16,383 bases of DNA from an uncultured Clostridia bacterium (lineage in GTDB: Bacteria; Bacillota; Clostridia; Christensenellales; Borkfalkiaceae). The notes beneath the pieces were generated by a model. The model made no database searches. It was not told the DNA's origin and saw only the letters and a list, made by a program, of their open reading frames with translations. This document shows positions 6,430 to 14,351 of the stretch, piece after piece. Both the position numbers and the translations under genes were made by a program. Position 1 is the stretch's first letter. Each line of letters starts with the position of its first letter. The DNA lies in contig CALVZR010000134.1 of the NCBI GenBank assembly GCA_944372565.1, positions 1-16,383 on the forward strand. The letters run 5' to 3'.

Positions 6430-7323
6430 ATGAATACGCTTTTTCGGAAAAAAGAGGGCTTCAACCCCGCCGAATCGGGGCTGGCGTTCACCATAGCGGT
6501 TTTACTGCCCTATCTCGTCCTGCTCGTCGTAACGCTCGTTTTCCGCGCAGCGGGCGGCGATACGGGGAGCGCCCTCTATATTTATTTATCTTCTTTTTCC
6601 TCCCAGCTTTCCTATCTTGCGGTGCTCTTGTTCCTCGCAAAACAAAAAGGGGGGATAAAGCCCTTTTGCGCGGGGAAGTTTTCCCCGATCTTTCTCCCCG
6701 TCGCGCTTATGCTCAGCTACGGAATGCTCTTCGGGCTGGGGTATCTGAACGAGCTCTTTATCGGACTGCTCGCGGACGCGGGGCTTTCGTATAACCCCGT
6801 TTCCGTACCGCTTGACGGCGCGGGGCAACTCGCGCTTTCGCTGATCGCGGTGGGCGTTCTGCCCGCGTTCTGCGAAGAACTCCTTTTCCGCGGGGCAATC
6901 CTCAGGGGCACGGACTATATGAAGACGTGGCAGGTCGCGCTCGTGAACGGGCTGGCGTTTTCCCTCTTCCATCAGAACCCCGCGCAAACCGTCTATCCCT
7001 TTATCACGGGGGCGGTGTTCGCCCTCGTCGCGCTGCGTTCGGGGTCGGCGTGGCCGTGCGTTCTTATGCACGCGGTGAACAACGTCGTCATTCTGCTCAT
7101 CGGCTGTTTCGCGCCCGAGGCGGCGCTTTACAACGCCGCAACCATCTCCACCGCGCTCGTGTGTTTCGCGCTCGCGGCGGCGTATCTTATCTTCTTTGCG
7201 AAAACGCCCGCGCGCGGCGGGGAAAACGAAGCCGTGCCGATCGCGGGCAAATACTTTTTCTGTTTCGCCGCGCCCGGCGCGGTGATGTGCGCGTTTTCGT
7301 GGATCGTCGCGCTCGCGGGGTGA
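6430..7323 (+). CDS. CPBP-family intramembrane metalloprotease
   Basis: A 297-residue, very hydrophobic protein with about eight membrane segments and the three motifs of the CPBP (CAAX protease and bacteriocin-processing, ABI) family: EELLFR (149-154), FSLFH (177-181) and HAVNN (214-218). E149, H181 and H214 are the likely active-site residues of a glutamic or zinc-type intramembrane protease. Family members process prenylated proteins, anchor or mature peptides, or give immunity to bacteriocins, so the substrate here is open. The start is chosen at 6430; an ATG at 6412 in the same frame overlaps the possible -10 box, and neither has a good ribosome binding site. It is followed four bases later by rlmH. 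Confidence 0.88.
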   Translation: MNTLFRKKEGFNPAESGLAFTIAVLLPYLVLLVVTLVFRAAGGDTGSALYIYLSSFSSQLSYLAVLLFLAKQKGGIKPFCAGKFSPIFLPVALMLSYGMLFGLGYLNELFIGLLADAGLSYNPVSVPLDGAGQLALSLIAVGVLPAFCEELLFRGAILRGTDYMKTWQVALVNGLAFSLFHQNPAQTVYPFITGAVFALVALRSGSAWPCVLMHAVNNVVILLIGCFAPEAALYNAATISTALVCFALAAAYLIFFAKTPARGGENEAVPIAGKYFFCFAAPGAVMCAFSWIVALAG

Positions 7324-7327
7324 GAAT

Positions 7328-7798
7328 ATGCTGAAAATCCGTCTGATCGCGGTGGGAAAGATCAGGGAATCTTACTTAAAAGAAGGCATTTCGGAATACG
7401 CCAAGCGCATTTCCCGCTATGCGGAACTGCAGATCCGGGAGGTGAAGGAGGAAACCTTTTCCAAGGAGGGGGAGGCCGAACGGCGGGCGGCAAAAAAGAA
7501 GGAGGGCGAGCGCATCCTCGCCGAATTAAAGGGCGCCGCGGTGTGCCTTTCGGCGGAGGGGAAGAAGTTTTCCAGCGAGCAGTTTTCCCGCTACCTCGTG
7601 CAGACGGGCGACCGCGCGGGGGAGATCTCCTTCGTCATCGGCGGTTCCTACGGGTTGGACGACGCCGTGAAGGCGCGCGCCGACCTCGTTTTGTCCTTTT
7701 CGGATATGATCTTTCCGCACGGGCTGATGCGGCTGATCTTCACCGAACAGCTCTACCGCGCGTTTACCATCGCGGAGGGCGGAAATTACCACAAGTAA
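7328..7798 (+). CDS. rlmH: 23S rRNA (pseudouridine1915-N3)-methyltransferase RlmH
   Basis: A 156-residue SPOUT-fold protein of the usual RlmH length. It would methylate N3 of pseudouridine 1915 in helix 69 of 23S rRNA on the assembled ribosome, using S-adenosylmethionine. The cofactor knot is visible as FVIGGSYGLDD (102-112) and LSFSDMIFPHGLMRLI (122-137), followed by TEQLYRAFTIAEGGNYHK, whose final Tyr-His-Lys is characteristic. The ATG lies four bases after the stop of the CPBP gene, with GGGGTGAG upstream, so the two are probably co-transcribed. Nothing unusual. Confidence 0.97.
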   Translation: MLKIRLIAVGKIRESYLKEGISEYAKRISRYAELQIREVKEETFSKEGEAERRAAKKKEGERILAELKGAAVCLSAEGKKFSSEQFSRYLVQTGDRAGEISFVIGGSYGLDDAVKARADLVLSFSDMIFPHGLMRLIFTEQLYRAFTIAEGGNYHK

Positions 7799-7830
7799 AC
7801 AACATCGGCGGCGCGCGCATACAATGCCGT

Positions 7831-8610
7831 ATGGACGTCGTTACGGAAGTTTATCGTTTTTACCGCGGTTACGGCGGGGAAAAGGGGGATTTCGGCTTTT
7901 CGGAAGAGGGGCTGCCCCTCGTATATATGAAGGCGGGCGCGGGGCGGCCCGTGCTCCTGGCGCAGTACGCAATGCACGCCCGCGAATACGTTACGGCGTA
8001 CGTCGCGTTAAAGCAGATCGCCCTGCTTGAAAACAAGCCGCCCGAAGGCACGGTTTACGTGCTGCCCCTCGTCAATCCCGACGGCGTGAAAAAATGCATC
8101 GCGGGCGCGCCGCTGTGGAAGGCGAACGCGCGGGGGGTGGATCTCAACGTGAATTTCGACGCGCGCTGGGGCACGGGCGTGCAGAATAAGCGCTTTCCGG
8201 GCCCTTCCGATTATATCGGCGAGGCGCCCTTTTCGGCGGCGGAGAGCGCGGCGCTCAGGGATTTCACGTTGCGCGTCGCGCCCGATATGACGCTCAGTTA
8301 CCACACGAAGGGCGAGGTCATCTACTGGTATTTTTATCAGGACGGGGCGCGGCTGCCGCGGGACAGGAGTCTGGCGGAAACCGCCGCAAGGGAAACGGGA
8401 TACGCCCTCGCCGAGGCCTACGGCAGCGCGGGCGGATATAAAGACTGGTGCGTGGAAAAACTGAAAATCCCCGCGCTCACGCTGGAAACGGGGGCGGAGG
8501 AACTTTCCCACCCCGTCGGCAGAGAGCACGCGGAAGAGATCGCACGGCAGAATGATGGTGTGTTCGCCGCGCTTTTGAACGCGCTGCGCCGAAAAACGGA
8601 GAAAATATGA
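7831..8610 (+). CDS. M14-family zinc peptidase, probably peptidoglycan-directed
   Basis: A 259-residue M14 peptidase. Zinc ligands are H49 and E52 (HARE) and H158 (SYHTKGE). NPDG (82-85) is conserved, and E219 in LTLETG is the catalytic glutamate. Carboxypeptidase A binds a free C-terminus through an Arg in WR and an Asn-Arg pair. Here these are WK (K97) and NVN (V107 for Arg). This resembles gamma-D-glutamyl-diaminopimelate peptidases of the M14C type more than true carboxypeptidases, so a murein stem-peptide substrate is likely but inferred. No signal peptide is visible, suggesting action on imported or recycled muropeptides in the cytoplasm. The ATG at 7831 lacks a good ribosome binding site. 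The stop overlaps the tadA start by ATGA. Confidence 0.88.
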   Translation: MDVVTEVYRFYRGYGGEKGDFGFSEEGLPLVYMKAGAGRPVLLAQYAMHAREYVTAYVALKQIALLENKPPEGTVYVLPLVNPDGVKKCIAGAPLWKANARGVDLNVNFDARWGTGVQNKRFPGPSDYIGEAPFSAAESAALRDFTLRVAPDMTLSYHTKGEVIYWYFYQDGARLPRDRSLAETAARETGYALAEAYGSAGGYKDWCVEKLKIPALTLETGAEELSHPVGREHAEEIARQNDGVFAALLNALRRKTEKI

Positions 8611-9071
8611 AGGAAAAGAGCAAGGAAGATTATATGCGGCTTGCGCTCGCGCAGGCAAAAAGGGGACAAGCCGCCGACGAAGTGCCCGTGGGCGCGGTGA
8701 TCGTGCTCGGCGGCAAGGTGATCGCGCGGGCGTACAACCGCAAGGAAACGCTCGGGAGATGCACCGCGCACGCCGAGATTCTCGCCATCGAAAAGGCGGA
8801 AAAGAAACTGGGCACCTGGCATCTGGACGGCGCGGAGATGTACGTTACCTTGGAGCCCTGCCCGATGTGCGCGGGGGCGATCGCGGGGGCGCGCATTTCC
8901 AGATTGTATTTCGGCGCGTACGAGCCGAAAAGCGGCAGCGCGGCGAGCCGTTTCCCCATTTTGACCGAGAGCGGGCTCAACCACAGAACGGAATTCGAGG
9001 GGGGAGTGCTGGAAGAGAGTTGTGCAACTTTGCTGAAAAATTATTTTAAATCCAAGAGAAAAGAAAAATAA
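8607..9071 (+). CDS. tadA: tRNA-specific adenosine deaminase TadA
   Basis: A 154-residue deaminase converting the wobble adenosine-34 of tRNA-Arg(ACG) to inosine. Typical features are DEVPVGAVIV near the N-terminus, H55-A-E57 (zinc ligand and proton shuttle) and PCPMC (84-88) with zinc ligands C85 and C88. The arginine- and lysine-rich tail FKSKRKEK is common in the family. GGAG lies five bases before the ATG, which overlaps the M14 stop as ATGA, so it is the last gene of the CPBP-rlmH-M14-tadA cluster. No terminator is visible behind it; the prs promoter begins two bases after the stop, so readthrough into prs is possible. Confidence 0.97.
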   Translation: MKEKSKEDYMRLALAQAKRGQAADEVPVGAVIVLGGKVIARAYNRKETLGRCTAHAEILAIEKAEKKLGTWHLDGAEMYVTLEPCPMCAGAIAGARISRLYFGAYEPKSGSAASRFPILTESGLNHRTEFEGGVLEESCATLLKNYFKSKRKEK

Positions 9072-9072
9072 T

Positions 9073-9101
9073 TTGACTATTTCGGCGATTTATCGTACAA
9101 T
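9073..9101 (+). promoter_or_regulatory. Sigma-A-type promoter of prs
   Basis: TTGACT (9073-9078), a 17-base spacer, TACAAT (9096-9101). Each box differs from consensus at one base. It lies directly after the tadA stop and about 50 bases before the prs ATG, which has GGGAG at 9141-9145. It probably drives prs and, by readthrough, pth and mfd. Confidence 0.87.
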
Positions 9102-9154
9102 GAATACATCGAAAGAAAGCGCGCCGGTTTCGGCGGGAAAGGGAGTATCTTCAA

Positions 9155-10108
9155 ATGATAGCACACGGTAACGCAATCGAGTTGTTTTCGGGCAATTCAA
9201 ACAAGCCTCTGGCGGAGGCCATCGCGAAAGAACTCAAAACGAGTCTGAGCGGCATCGAGGTAGGCACGTTCAGCGACGGGGAAATTTCCGTCCACCTGAG
9301 CGAAACCGTCCGCGGAAAGGACGTGTTTTTGATTCAGTCCACCTCCGCGCCCGTGAACAACAACCTCATGGAACTGCTCATCATGATCGACGCGGCGCGC
9401 CGCGCATCGGCGGGGCGCATCACGGCGGTGGTTCCGTATTTCGGCTATGCCAGGCAGGACAGGAAGGCGCGTTCGCGCGATCCCATCACCGCGAAACTCG
9501 TGGCGGACATCCTGACGAGCGCGGGAGCGGACAGGGTGCGCACGATGGATCTGCACGCGGCGCAGATTCAGGGCTTTTTCGATATCCCCGTAGATCACCT
9601 GCTCGGCTCTTCCATTTTGAGCAAATACTATAAGAAAAGGAAAAACGACGACTGGGTGGTCGTTTCGCCGGACGTGGGAAGCGTGGCGCGGGCGAGAAAT
9701 TTCGCCTCCACCATCAACTGCCCGCTCGCCATCGTCGATAAGCGCCGCCCCAAGGCGAACGCCATCGAGGTGATGAACATCGTGGGCGACGTGCAGGGCA
9801 AGACCTGTTTGATGGTGGACGATATGATCGATACCGCCGGCACCATCTGCCAGGGCGCGGACGCGCTGATGGCAAACGGCGCGAAGGAAGTTTACGCCTG
9901 CTGCACGCACGGCGTGCTGAGCGGCACGGCGCTCGAAAGGCTGGAAGCCTAGCACATAAAGGAAATCACCGTGCTCGATACCATCGATATGACGGAGAAG
10001 ATCAAAAACTTCCCGAAGATCAAGGTGCTTTCGGTGGCAAAACTGTTCGCCGCCGCCATCACGAAGATCTATTCCGATTCTTCCCTTTCGGAAATTTACG
10101 AAGATTAA
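9155..10108 (+). CDS. prs: Ribose-phosphate pyrophosphokinase, interrupted by in-frame TAG
   Basis: This enzyme makes PRPP from ribose 5-phosphate and ATP for nucleotide, His and Trp synthesis. All main motifs precede the interruption: FSDGEISV, the ATP-binding YFGYARQDRK, MDLHAAQIQGFF, SPDVGSVARAR and the PRPP loop VDDMIDTAGT. At codon 266 (9950-9952) the frame meets TAG, after ALERLEA. It then continues in the same frame with 51 more residues that fit the Prs C-terminus (HIKEITVLDTID, KIKVLSVAKLFAAAITKIY) to TAA at 10106-10108. Read through, the protein is 317 residues, the normal family length; stopped at TAG it is 265 and lacks the end of the second domain. The site commonly holds Ser, and TCG to TAG is one change. 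This may be a mutation, a sequence error or a recoded amber codon. A good ribosome binding site and a strong promoter precede it. Confidence 0.92.
9950..9952 (+). other. In-frame amber codon in prs
   Basis: TAG followed by CAC, flanked on both sides by in-frame conserved Prs sequence. The next codon but one is ATA, which is uncommon in this G+C-rich context. Eighteen bases later an in-frame GTG (9971) is preceded by AAAGGA with seven-base spacing, so reinitiation is conceivable. No other gene in the window ends in TAG. Confidence 0.9.
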
Positions 10109-10118
10109 AAAAACAAGG

Positions 10119-10142
10119 AAAGCCGTTTAGATAAGCGGCTTT
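10119..10142 (+). terminator. Hairpin after prs, weak terminator or attenuator
   Basis: AAAGCCGTTTA (10119-10129) pairs with TAAGCGGCTTT (10132-10142), including one G-T pair. The T-tail is broken (TTTCGCATTTCC). It lies 10 bases after the final TAA of prs and 12 before the pth ATG, so it may be only a partial terminator that lets some transcripts continue into pth. It could also affect pth translation. Confidence 0.55.
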
Positions 10143-10153
10143 CGCATTTCCGT

Positions 10154-10729
10154 ATGAAAATCATCGTCGGTCTGGGAAATCCGGACGAAAAATACAAAAA
10201 GACCTATCACAATCTCGGTTTCATCGCCGCGGAGGACGCCGCGATAGAACTCTCGCTCGCCTTCAAACACAAAAAGTGCCGCGCGCTCGTTGCAGAGGGC
10301 TTTTACAAGGGGGAAAAAATCGTCGTGGCGAAACCGCAGACGTATATGAATTTGAGCGGCGAAAGCGTGAAGGAGATTCTCGCGTATTACAAGGCCGCGC
10401 CAAGCGATCTCGTCGTCATCTGCGACGATTACGATCTGCCCAAGGGCAGCCTCCGCATCCGCAAGAGCGGTTCCGCCGGCACGCACAACGGGTTGCGCAA
10501 CATCGTTGCGGAAATCGGCAGCGAACAATTCGCCCGCATCCGCATCGGGTTCAGGAGGGAGGAAAACATCCCCCTCGTCAACTACGTGCTTTCGCCCGTC
10601 CGCGAGGAGGATTATCCCGTGTTCGCGGAAACGGTGCACGCGGCGGGGCTGGCGGCGGCGGCGTTCGCGCGGGGGGAAAAGCCGGACGACATTATGCAAA
10701 AATACAACAAAAACGCCGCGAAACGATAA
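10154..10729 (+). CDS. pth: Peptidyl-tRNA hydrolase
   Basis: A 191-residue enzyme that rescues tRNA from peptidyl-tRNA released during translation by cleaving the ester bond. Key residues are in place: N9 in GLGNP, catalytic H19, N66 in KPQTYMN, D92 in CDDYDLPKG and N112 in THNGLRN. Two normally conserved neighbours differ. The residue before the catalytic His is Tyr (TYHN, usually TRHN), and GGHNG is GTHNG; both look tolerable. There is no obvious ribosome binding site directly before the ATG: the AAGGAAAG upstream lies about 30 bases away, on the far side of the hairpin. The prs-pth-mfd order is typical of Bacillota. Confidence 0.96.
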   Translation: MKIIVGLGNPDEKYKKTYHNLGFIAAEDAAIELSLAFKHKKCRALVAEGFYKGEKIVVAKPQTYMNLSGESVKEILAYYKAAPSDLVVICDDYDLPKGSLRIRKSGSAGTHNGLRNIVAEIGSEQFARIRIGFRREENIPLVNYVLSPVREEDYPVFAETVHAAGLAAAAFARGEKPDDIMQKYNKNAAKR

Positions 10730-10746
10730 AACGAACGATCTGAGCG

Positions 10747-10769
10747 GGCGGCGCGCTTTCCGCGCCGCC
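10747..10769. other. Hairpin upstream of mfd start
   Basis: GGCGGCGCG (10747-10755) and CGCGCCGCC (10761-10769) form a perfect 9-bp stem with loop CTTTC, ending 10 bases before the mfd ATG. No T-run follows on the plus strand, so it is not a usual terminator. It occupies the place of the ribosome binding site, which is not visible, and might limit mfd translation or stabilise the mRNA. Confidence 0.5.
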
Positions 10770-10779
10770 GCAGAATATT

Positions 10780-13700
10780 ATGCTGGGAAAGATATTAAAC
10801 GTAAAGAATCTGGGAGGCGACGTAGAAAAAGTTGCCGAAACCATCCGCCGCGGCGTGCCGACGGCGGTATTTAACGCGCCCTTTTCGGTAAAATGCCACA
10901 TCGCGGGCAGCGCCGAAGGGGGCGCGCTCTATATCGTGAAGGATACCGCCTCGCTCGAACGGACGGCGGCGGAGATCGCCGCGCTTTCCGATAAAAAGAC
11001 GGCGGTGATCTATCCGAAGGACGACGTTCTGCTCTACAACCGCGCGGTTTCCCGCCATTCTCTCTTCCGCCGCTTAAGCGGGCTTTACGAGCTTTCGCGC
11101 GGGGCGGAGATCGCCGTGACCACCTTCGAGGCGCTGCTGCAGCTTTTCCCCGCAAAACTCGACGTGCTGGTTTTTGAAAAGGGCATGGAGATCGATCCGC
11201 TTTCCGCGGTGAAACGCCTCGCGGAGGCGGGATACACGCGGGAGGAGATCGTGGACGCGAAAGGCTGCTCTGCCTTCCGCGGCGACATTCTGGAAATTTT
11301 CCCCGTCAACCGCAAAAACCCCGTGCGCGTGGACTTTTTCGGCGATGAGATCGAAAGTATCAAGGAATACGACGTGCAGACGCGGGAAAAGATCGGCTTT
11401 GCCGACCGCGCGGAAGTGCTCGCCGCCACGGATATCCGGATAGAGGAGGGCGAGAGAAAGGAACTCGCCGCCGCCCTGAAAACGGCGGCTGCCTCGGCGA
11501 AAACGCCCGAAGCCGCCGCGCGACTTTCGGCGATGGCGGGCGAACTTTGCGAAATGCTCGAAAGCGGCGTTTCCGACAGCCGCCTTTCGGTGCTCATGCC
11601 CCTTTTGAAAAACGTTTCCGCCGACCCGTTCGACTTTCTCCCGCCCGACACGACGGTGTATTTCGACGAGAGCAAACAACTCGCCGAGGGGCTGGATTTC
11701 CTCGCGCGCGAACATACGGAGCGGTTCAAGAACCTCCTCGCGGCGGGGGAGGCGTTCCCCTTTGCTTACCGCCAGCTCGCGGACGCGGAGGACCTTATCT
11801 CGCTGCTCGTGAAAAAACGGGTGGCGGCGCTGCAGACGCTCGCCACCGCCGTGCCCTTCTTTTCGCCCTTGCAGACCTTCACGCTACGCTGCGGCGCCAC
11901 GGCGAAATACCGCCTGCGGTTCGGGGAGTTTGCAGAGGATGTGAACAACTGGCTGTTTTCGGGGTACCGCGTCGTCGCGCTGGCGGATTCCCCCGAACGG
12001 GCGAAACGGCTTTCGGGCGATTTATCCGATCACGGCATCGCCGCCTCGGTGGACAGCGTGCAGAGCGGCAGGGCGGGCGTTTCGGTGGTGTCCGGTTCGC
12101 TCGAAAGCGGGCTGATCTATCACGACGTGAAGCTGGTCGTCGTCGGCAGCGGGGACCTTTTCGCCGCCAAGCCCGAAACCAAAAAACTGCGCCGCAGAAA
12201 AGGCGGGGAGTTTTTCTCCGCGCCCGAAGCGGGAGATTACGCCGTGCACGAGGTGCACGGTATCGGCGTGGTGCGGGGCACCAAGCGCATTTCCACCACC
12301 GAGGGCACCAAGGACTATATCGCCGTGGAATATTCGGGCGGGGATATTTTGTACGTTTCCGTCGAACAGATGGATTCGCTTTCCCGCTATCTCGGCGGGG
12401 ACAAAAAGCCCGCGCTTTCCCGCATCGGCGGCAAGGATTTCGACAAGATCAAACAGCGCGTGAAGGCCTCTATCCGCGCGATGAGTTTCGATCTGAAAAA
12501 ACTCTATTCCGAACGCGCGGAGAAAAAAGGATTTTGTTTTTCCGAGGACGGGGAGATGCAGGAGCTTTTCGAGGCGCGTTTTCCCTACGAACTCACGGAA
12601 GATCAGAAGCAGGCGAGTTTCGACATCATGCGGGATATGTGCTCGGAAAAGGTGATGGACCGCCTGATCTGCGGGGACGTGGGCTACGGCAAGACCGAGG
12701 TGGCGTTCCGCGCGATTTTCCGCGCCGTCGTTTCGGGCAAACAGGCGGCGATGCTCGCCCCCACCACCATCCTGACGCAGCAGCACTACAACACCGCGGC
12801 GGAGCGGTTCAAGGACTTCGGCGTGAACATCGCCGTGCTCAACCGTTTCAAAACGGCGAAGGAACAGGCGAAGATCATTTCCGATCTCAAAGAGGGGAAG
12901 ATCGATTTCGTCATCGGCACCCACCGCCTGCTCGGTTCGGACGTGGGGTTCAAGGACCTCGGCCTGCTCGTGCTGGACGAAGAACAGCGTTTCGGCGTGG
13001 AGCACAAGGAAAAGATCAAACTGCTCAAAAACAACGTGGATACCCTCACGCTCTCCGCCACCCCCATCCCGCGCATGCTGCATATGTCCCTTTCGGGCAT
13101 CCGCGATATCAGCACCATCAACACCCCGCCCAAGGAAAGGCTGCCCGTGCAGACCTACGTAACCGAGGAAACCGACGCGCTTTTACGCGACGCGCTTTTA
13201 CGGGAGATCAACCGCGGCGGGCAGGCGTTCGTGCTCTATAACCGCGTGGAAAGCATCTTTTCCTTTGCGGACAGGCTCAAAAACCTGCTGCCCGAACTCT
13301 CCTTCACGGTGGCGCACGGGCAGATGAACGAAACCGCGCTCGAAAACGCCGTGATGGAATTTTACCGCGGCGAAACCGAGGTGCTCATCTCCACCACCAT
13401 CATCGAAAACGGCATCGACCTGCCGCGGGCGAACACCCTCGTGGTCATCGACGCCGACCGTCTGGGGCTTTCCACCCTGTACCAGCTCAAAGGCAGGGTG
13501 GGCAGGAGCAACCGCCTCGCGCACGCCTATTTCACCTTCAAACGGGATAAGGTGCTGGGCGAAACGGCGTATAAGCGGCTGACTTCCATCATGGAATTTG
13601 CCGAACTCGGCAGCGGGTTCAAGATCGCCATGCGCGACCTCGAAATCCGCGGCGCGGGCAACGTGCTGGGCAGGGAACAGCACGGGCATATGGACAAGGT

Positions 13701-14226
13701 GGGTTACGAACTCTATACCAAACTGCTCAAAGAGGAGATGGGGGAGGCGCCGCAGGTGGCCGCCGAGCTGGACGTGCGCGTTTCCGCCTATATCCCCGAA
13801 GAATACATCGCCGCGTCCTCCCTCCGCATGGACGCCTACAAGGAGATCGCGGAGATCGCCTCCGAAGAGGAGGCGGAGCGCGTGAAGAACGAACTCTTCG
13901 ATTTATACGGCGAACTGCCGATGGAAGTGGAAGATCTCATCTCCATCGCCGCGGTCAAACGCGCGGTTTCGGCATACAACGCCGTTTCGGTGATCGTGAA
14001 AAAGGATCTCACGGAAGTGGCGTTTTCCTCCATCGCAGATCTCAACGACGACGGCCTGCGCGCCGCGGCGGAGAAATACAGATCGTGCGTGCGTTTCGAT
14101 ATGAGCGTGAAACCCGCCCTCCGTTTCGAGGCGGCGGGGCGTTCCAACGGGGAAATGCTCGCCCTTTTAAGGGAGTTTTTCTCCTATGCGCTCTCTTTTC
14201 GGGAGGGGAACGCAAAAAAACCGTGA
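10780..14226 (+). CDS. mfd: Transcription-repair coupling factor Mfd
   Basis: A 1148-residue translocase that pushes RNA polymerase off DNA lesions and recruits UvrA. Domains in order: a UvrB-like N-terminal region (about 1-330); a linker; the RNA polymerase interaction domain starting at DYAVHEVHGIGV (about 485-560); a two-lobed SF2 motor with Walker A GDVGYGKTE (632-640), DEEQ (733-736), SAT (759-761) and RVGRSNR (906-912); and the C-terminal TRCF domain with YIPEEYIAASSLRMDAYKEI. Length is normal for the family. The ATG at 10780 has no clear ribosome binding site and sits just after a G+C-rich hairpin. It follows pth by 50 bases and is probably part of the prs-pth-mfd unit. No terminator is visible after it; a new promoter starts seven bases beyond the stop. 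Confidence 0.98.
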   Translation: MLGKILNVKNLGGDVEKVAETIRRGVPTAVFNAPFSVKCHIAGSAEGGALYIVKDTASLERTAAEIAALSDKKTAVIYPKDDVLLYNRAVSRHSLFRRLSGLYELSRGAEIAVTTFEALLQLFPAKLDVLVFEKGMEIDPLSAVKRLAEAGYTREEIVDAKGCSAFRGDILEIFPVNRKNPVRVDFFGDEIESIKEYDVQTREKIGFADRAEVLAATDIRIEEGERKELAAALKTAAASAKTPEAAARLSAMAGELCEMLESGVSDSRLSVLMPLLKNVSADPFDFLPPDTTVYFDESKQLAEGLDFLAREHTERFKNLLAAGEAFPFAYRQLADAEDLISLLVKKRVAALQTLATAVPFFSPLQTFTLRCGATAKYRLRFGEFAEDVNNWLFSGYRVVALADSPERAKRLSGDLSDHGIAASVDSVQSGRAGVSVVSGSLESGLIYHDVKLVVVGSGDLFAAKPETKKLRRRKGGEFFSAPEAGDYAVHEVHGIGVVRGTKRISTTEGTKDYIAVEYSGGDILYVSVEQMDSLSRYLGGDKKPALSRIGGKDFDKIKQRVKASIRAMSFDLKKLYSERAEKKGFCFSEDGEMQELFEARFPYELTEDQKQASFDIMRDMCSEKVMDRLICGDVGYGKTEVAFRAIFRAVVSGKQAAMLAPTTILTQQHYNTAAERFKDFGVNIAVLNRFKTAKEQAKIISDLKEGKIDFVIGTHRLLGSDVGFKDLGLLVLDEEQRFGVEHKEKIKLLKNNVDTLTLSATPIPRMLHMSLSGIRDISTINTPPKERLPVQTYVTEETDALLRDALLREINRGGQAFVLYNRVESIFSFADRLKNLLPELSFTVAHGQMNETALENAVMEFYRGETEVLISTTIIENGIDLPRANTLVVIDADRLGLSTLYQLKGRVGRSNRLAHAYFTFKRDKVLGETAYKRLTSIMEFAELGSGFKIAMRDLEIRGAGNVLGREQHGHMDKVGYELYTKLLKEEMGEAPQVAAELDVRVSAYIPEEYIAASSLRMDAYKEIAEIASEEEAERVKNELFDLYGELPMEVEDLISIAAVKRAVSAYNAVSVIVKKDLTEVAFSSIADLNDDGLRAAAEKYRSCVRFDMSVKPALRFEAAGRSNGEMLALLREFFSYALSFREGNAKKP

Positions 14227-14232
14227 AAACCG

Positions 14233-14261
14233 TTGCAAATTTTTCGCCTTTGTGGTAAAAT
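14233..14261 (+). promoter_or_regulatory. Promoter of the foldase lipoprotein gene
   Basis: TTGCAA (14233-14238), a 17-base spacer and TAAAAT (14256-14261), preceded by TG at 14253-14254, which makes an extended -10 (TGGTAAAAT). A second TATAAT at 14263-14268 has no good -35. The predicted leader is about 80 bases. It holds no long stem that I can see, and ends in AGGAGAGG before the ATG at 14352. Confidence 0.65.
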
Positions 14262-14351
14262 CTATAATACGTGAAATTATCAGTGTTTTCGCCTGTCCGC
14301 CCGAGCGGGGAACGGCGGTGAGCAGCGAATCCTTTTCAGGAGAGGACGTCG

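Noticed and set aside
7543..7830. N-terminal extension of the M14 peptidase overlapping rlmH
   Set aside because: It would overlap most of rlmH in another frame; residues matching the M14 family begin only after the ATG at 7831.
9950..9952. Selenocysteine as the explanation for the prs interruption
   Set aside because: The codon is TAG, not TGA, and Prs has no conserved Cys at this position. Pyrrolysine is formally possible for TAG but is unknown in Prs.
11547..13241. A 564-codon open frame on the plus strand inside mfd
   Set aside because: It lies wholly within the clearly recognised Mfd motor, in another frame, and is Arg/Gly-rich without motifs.
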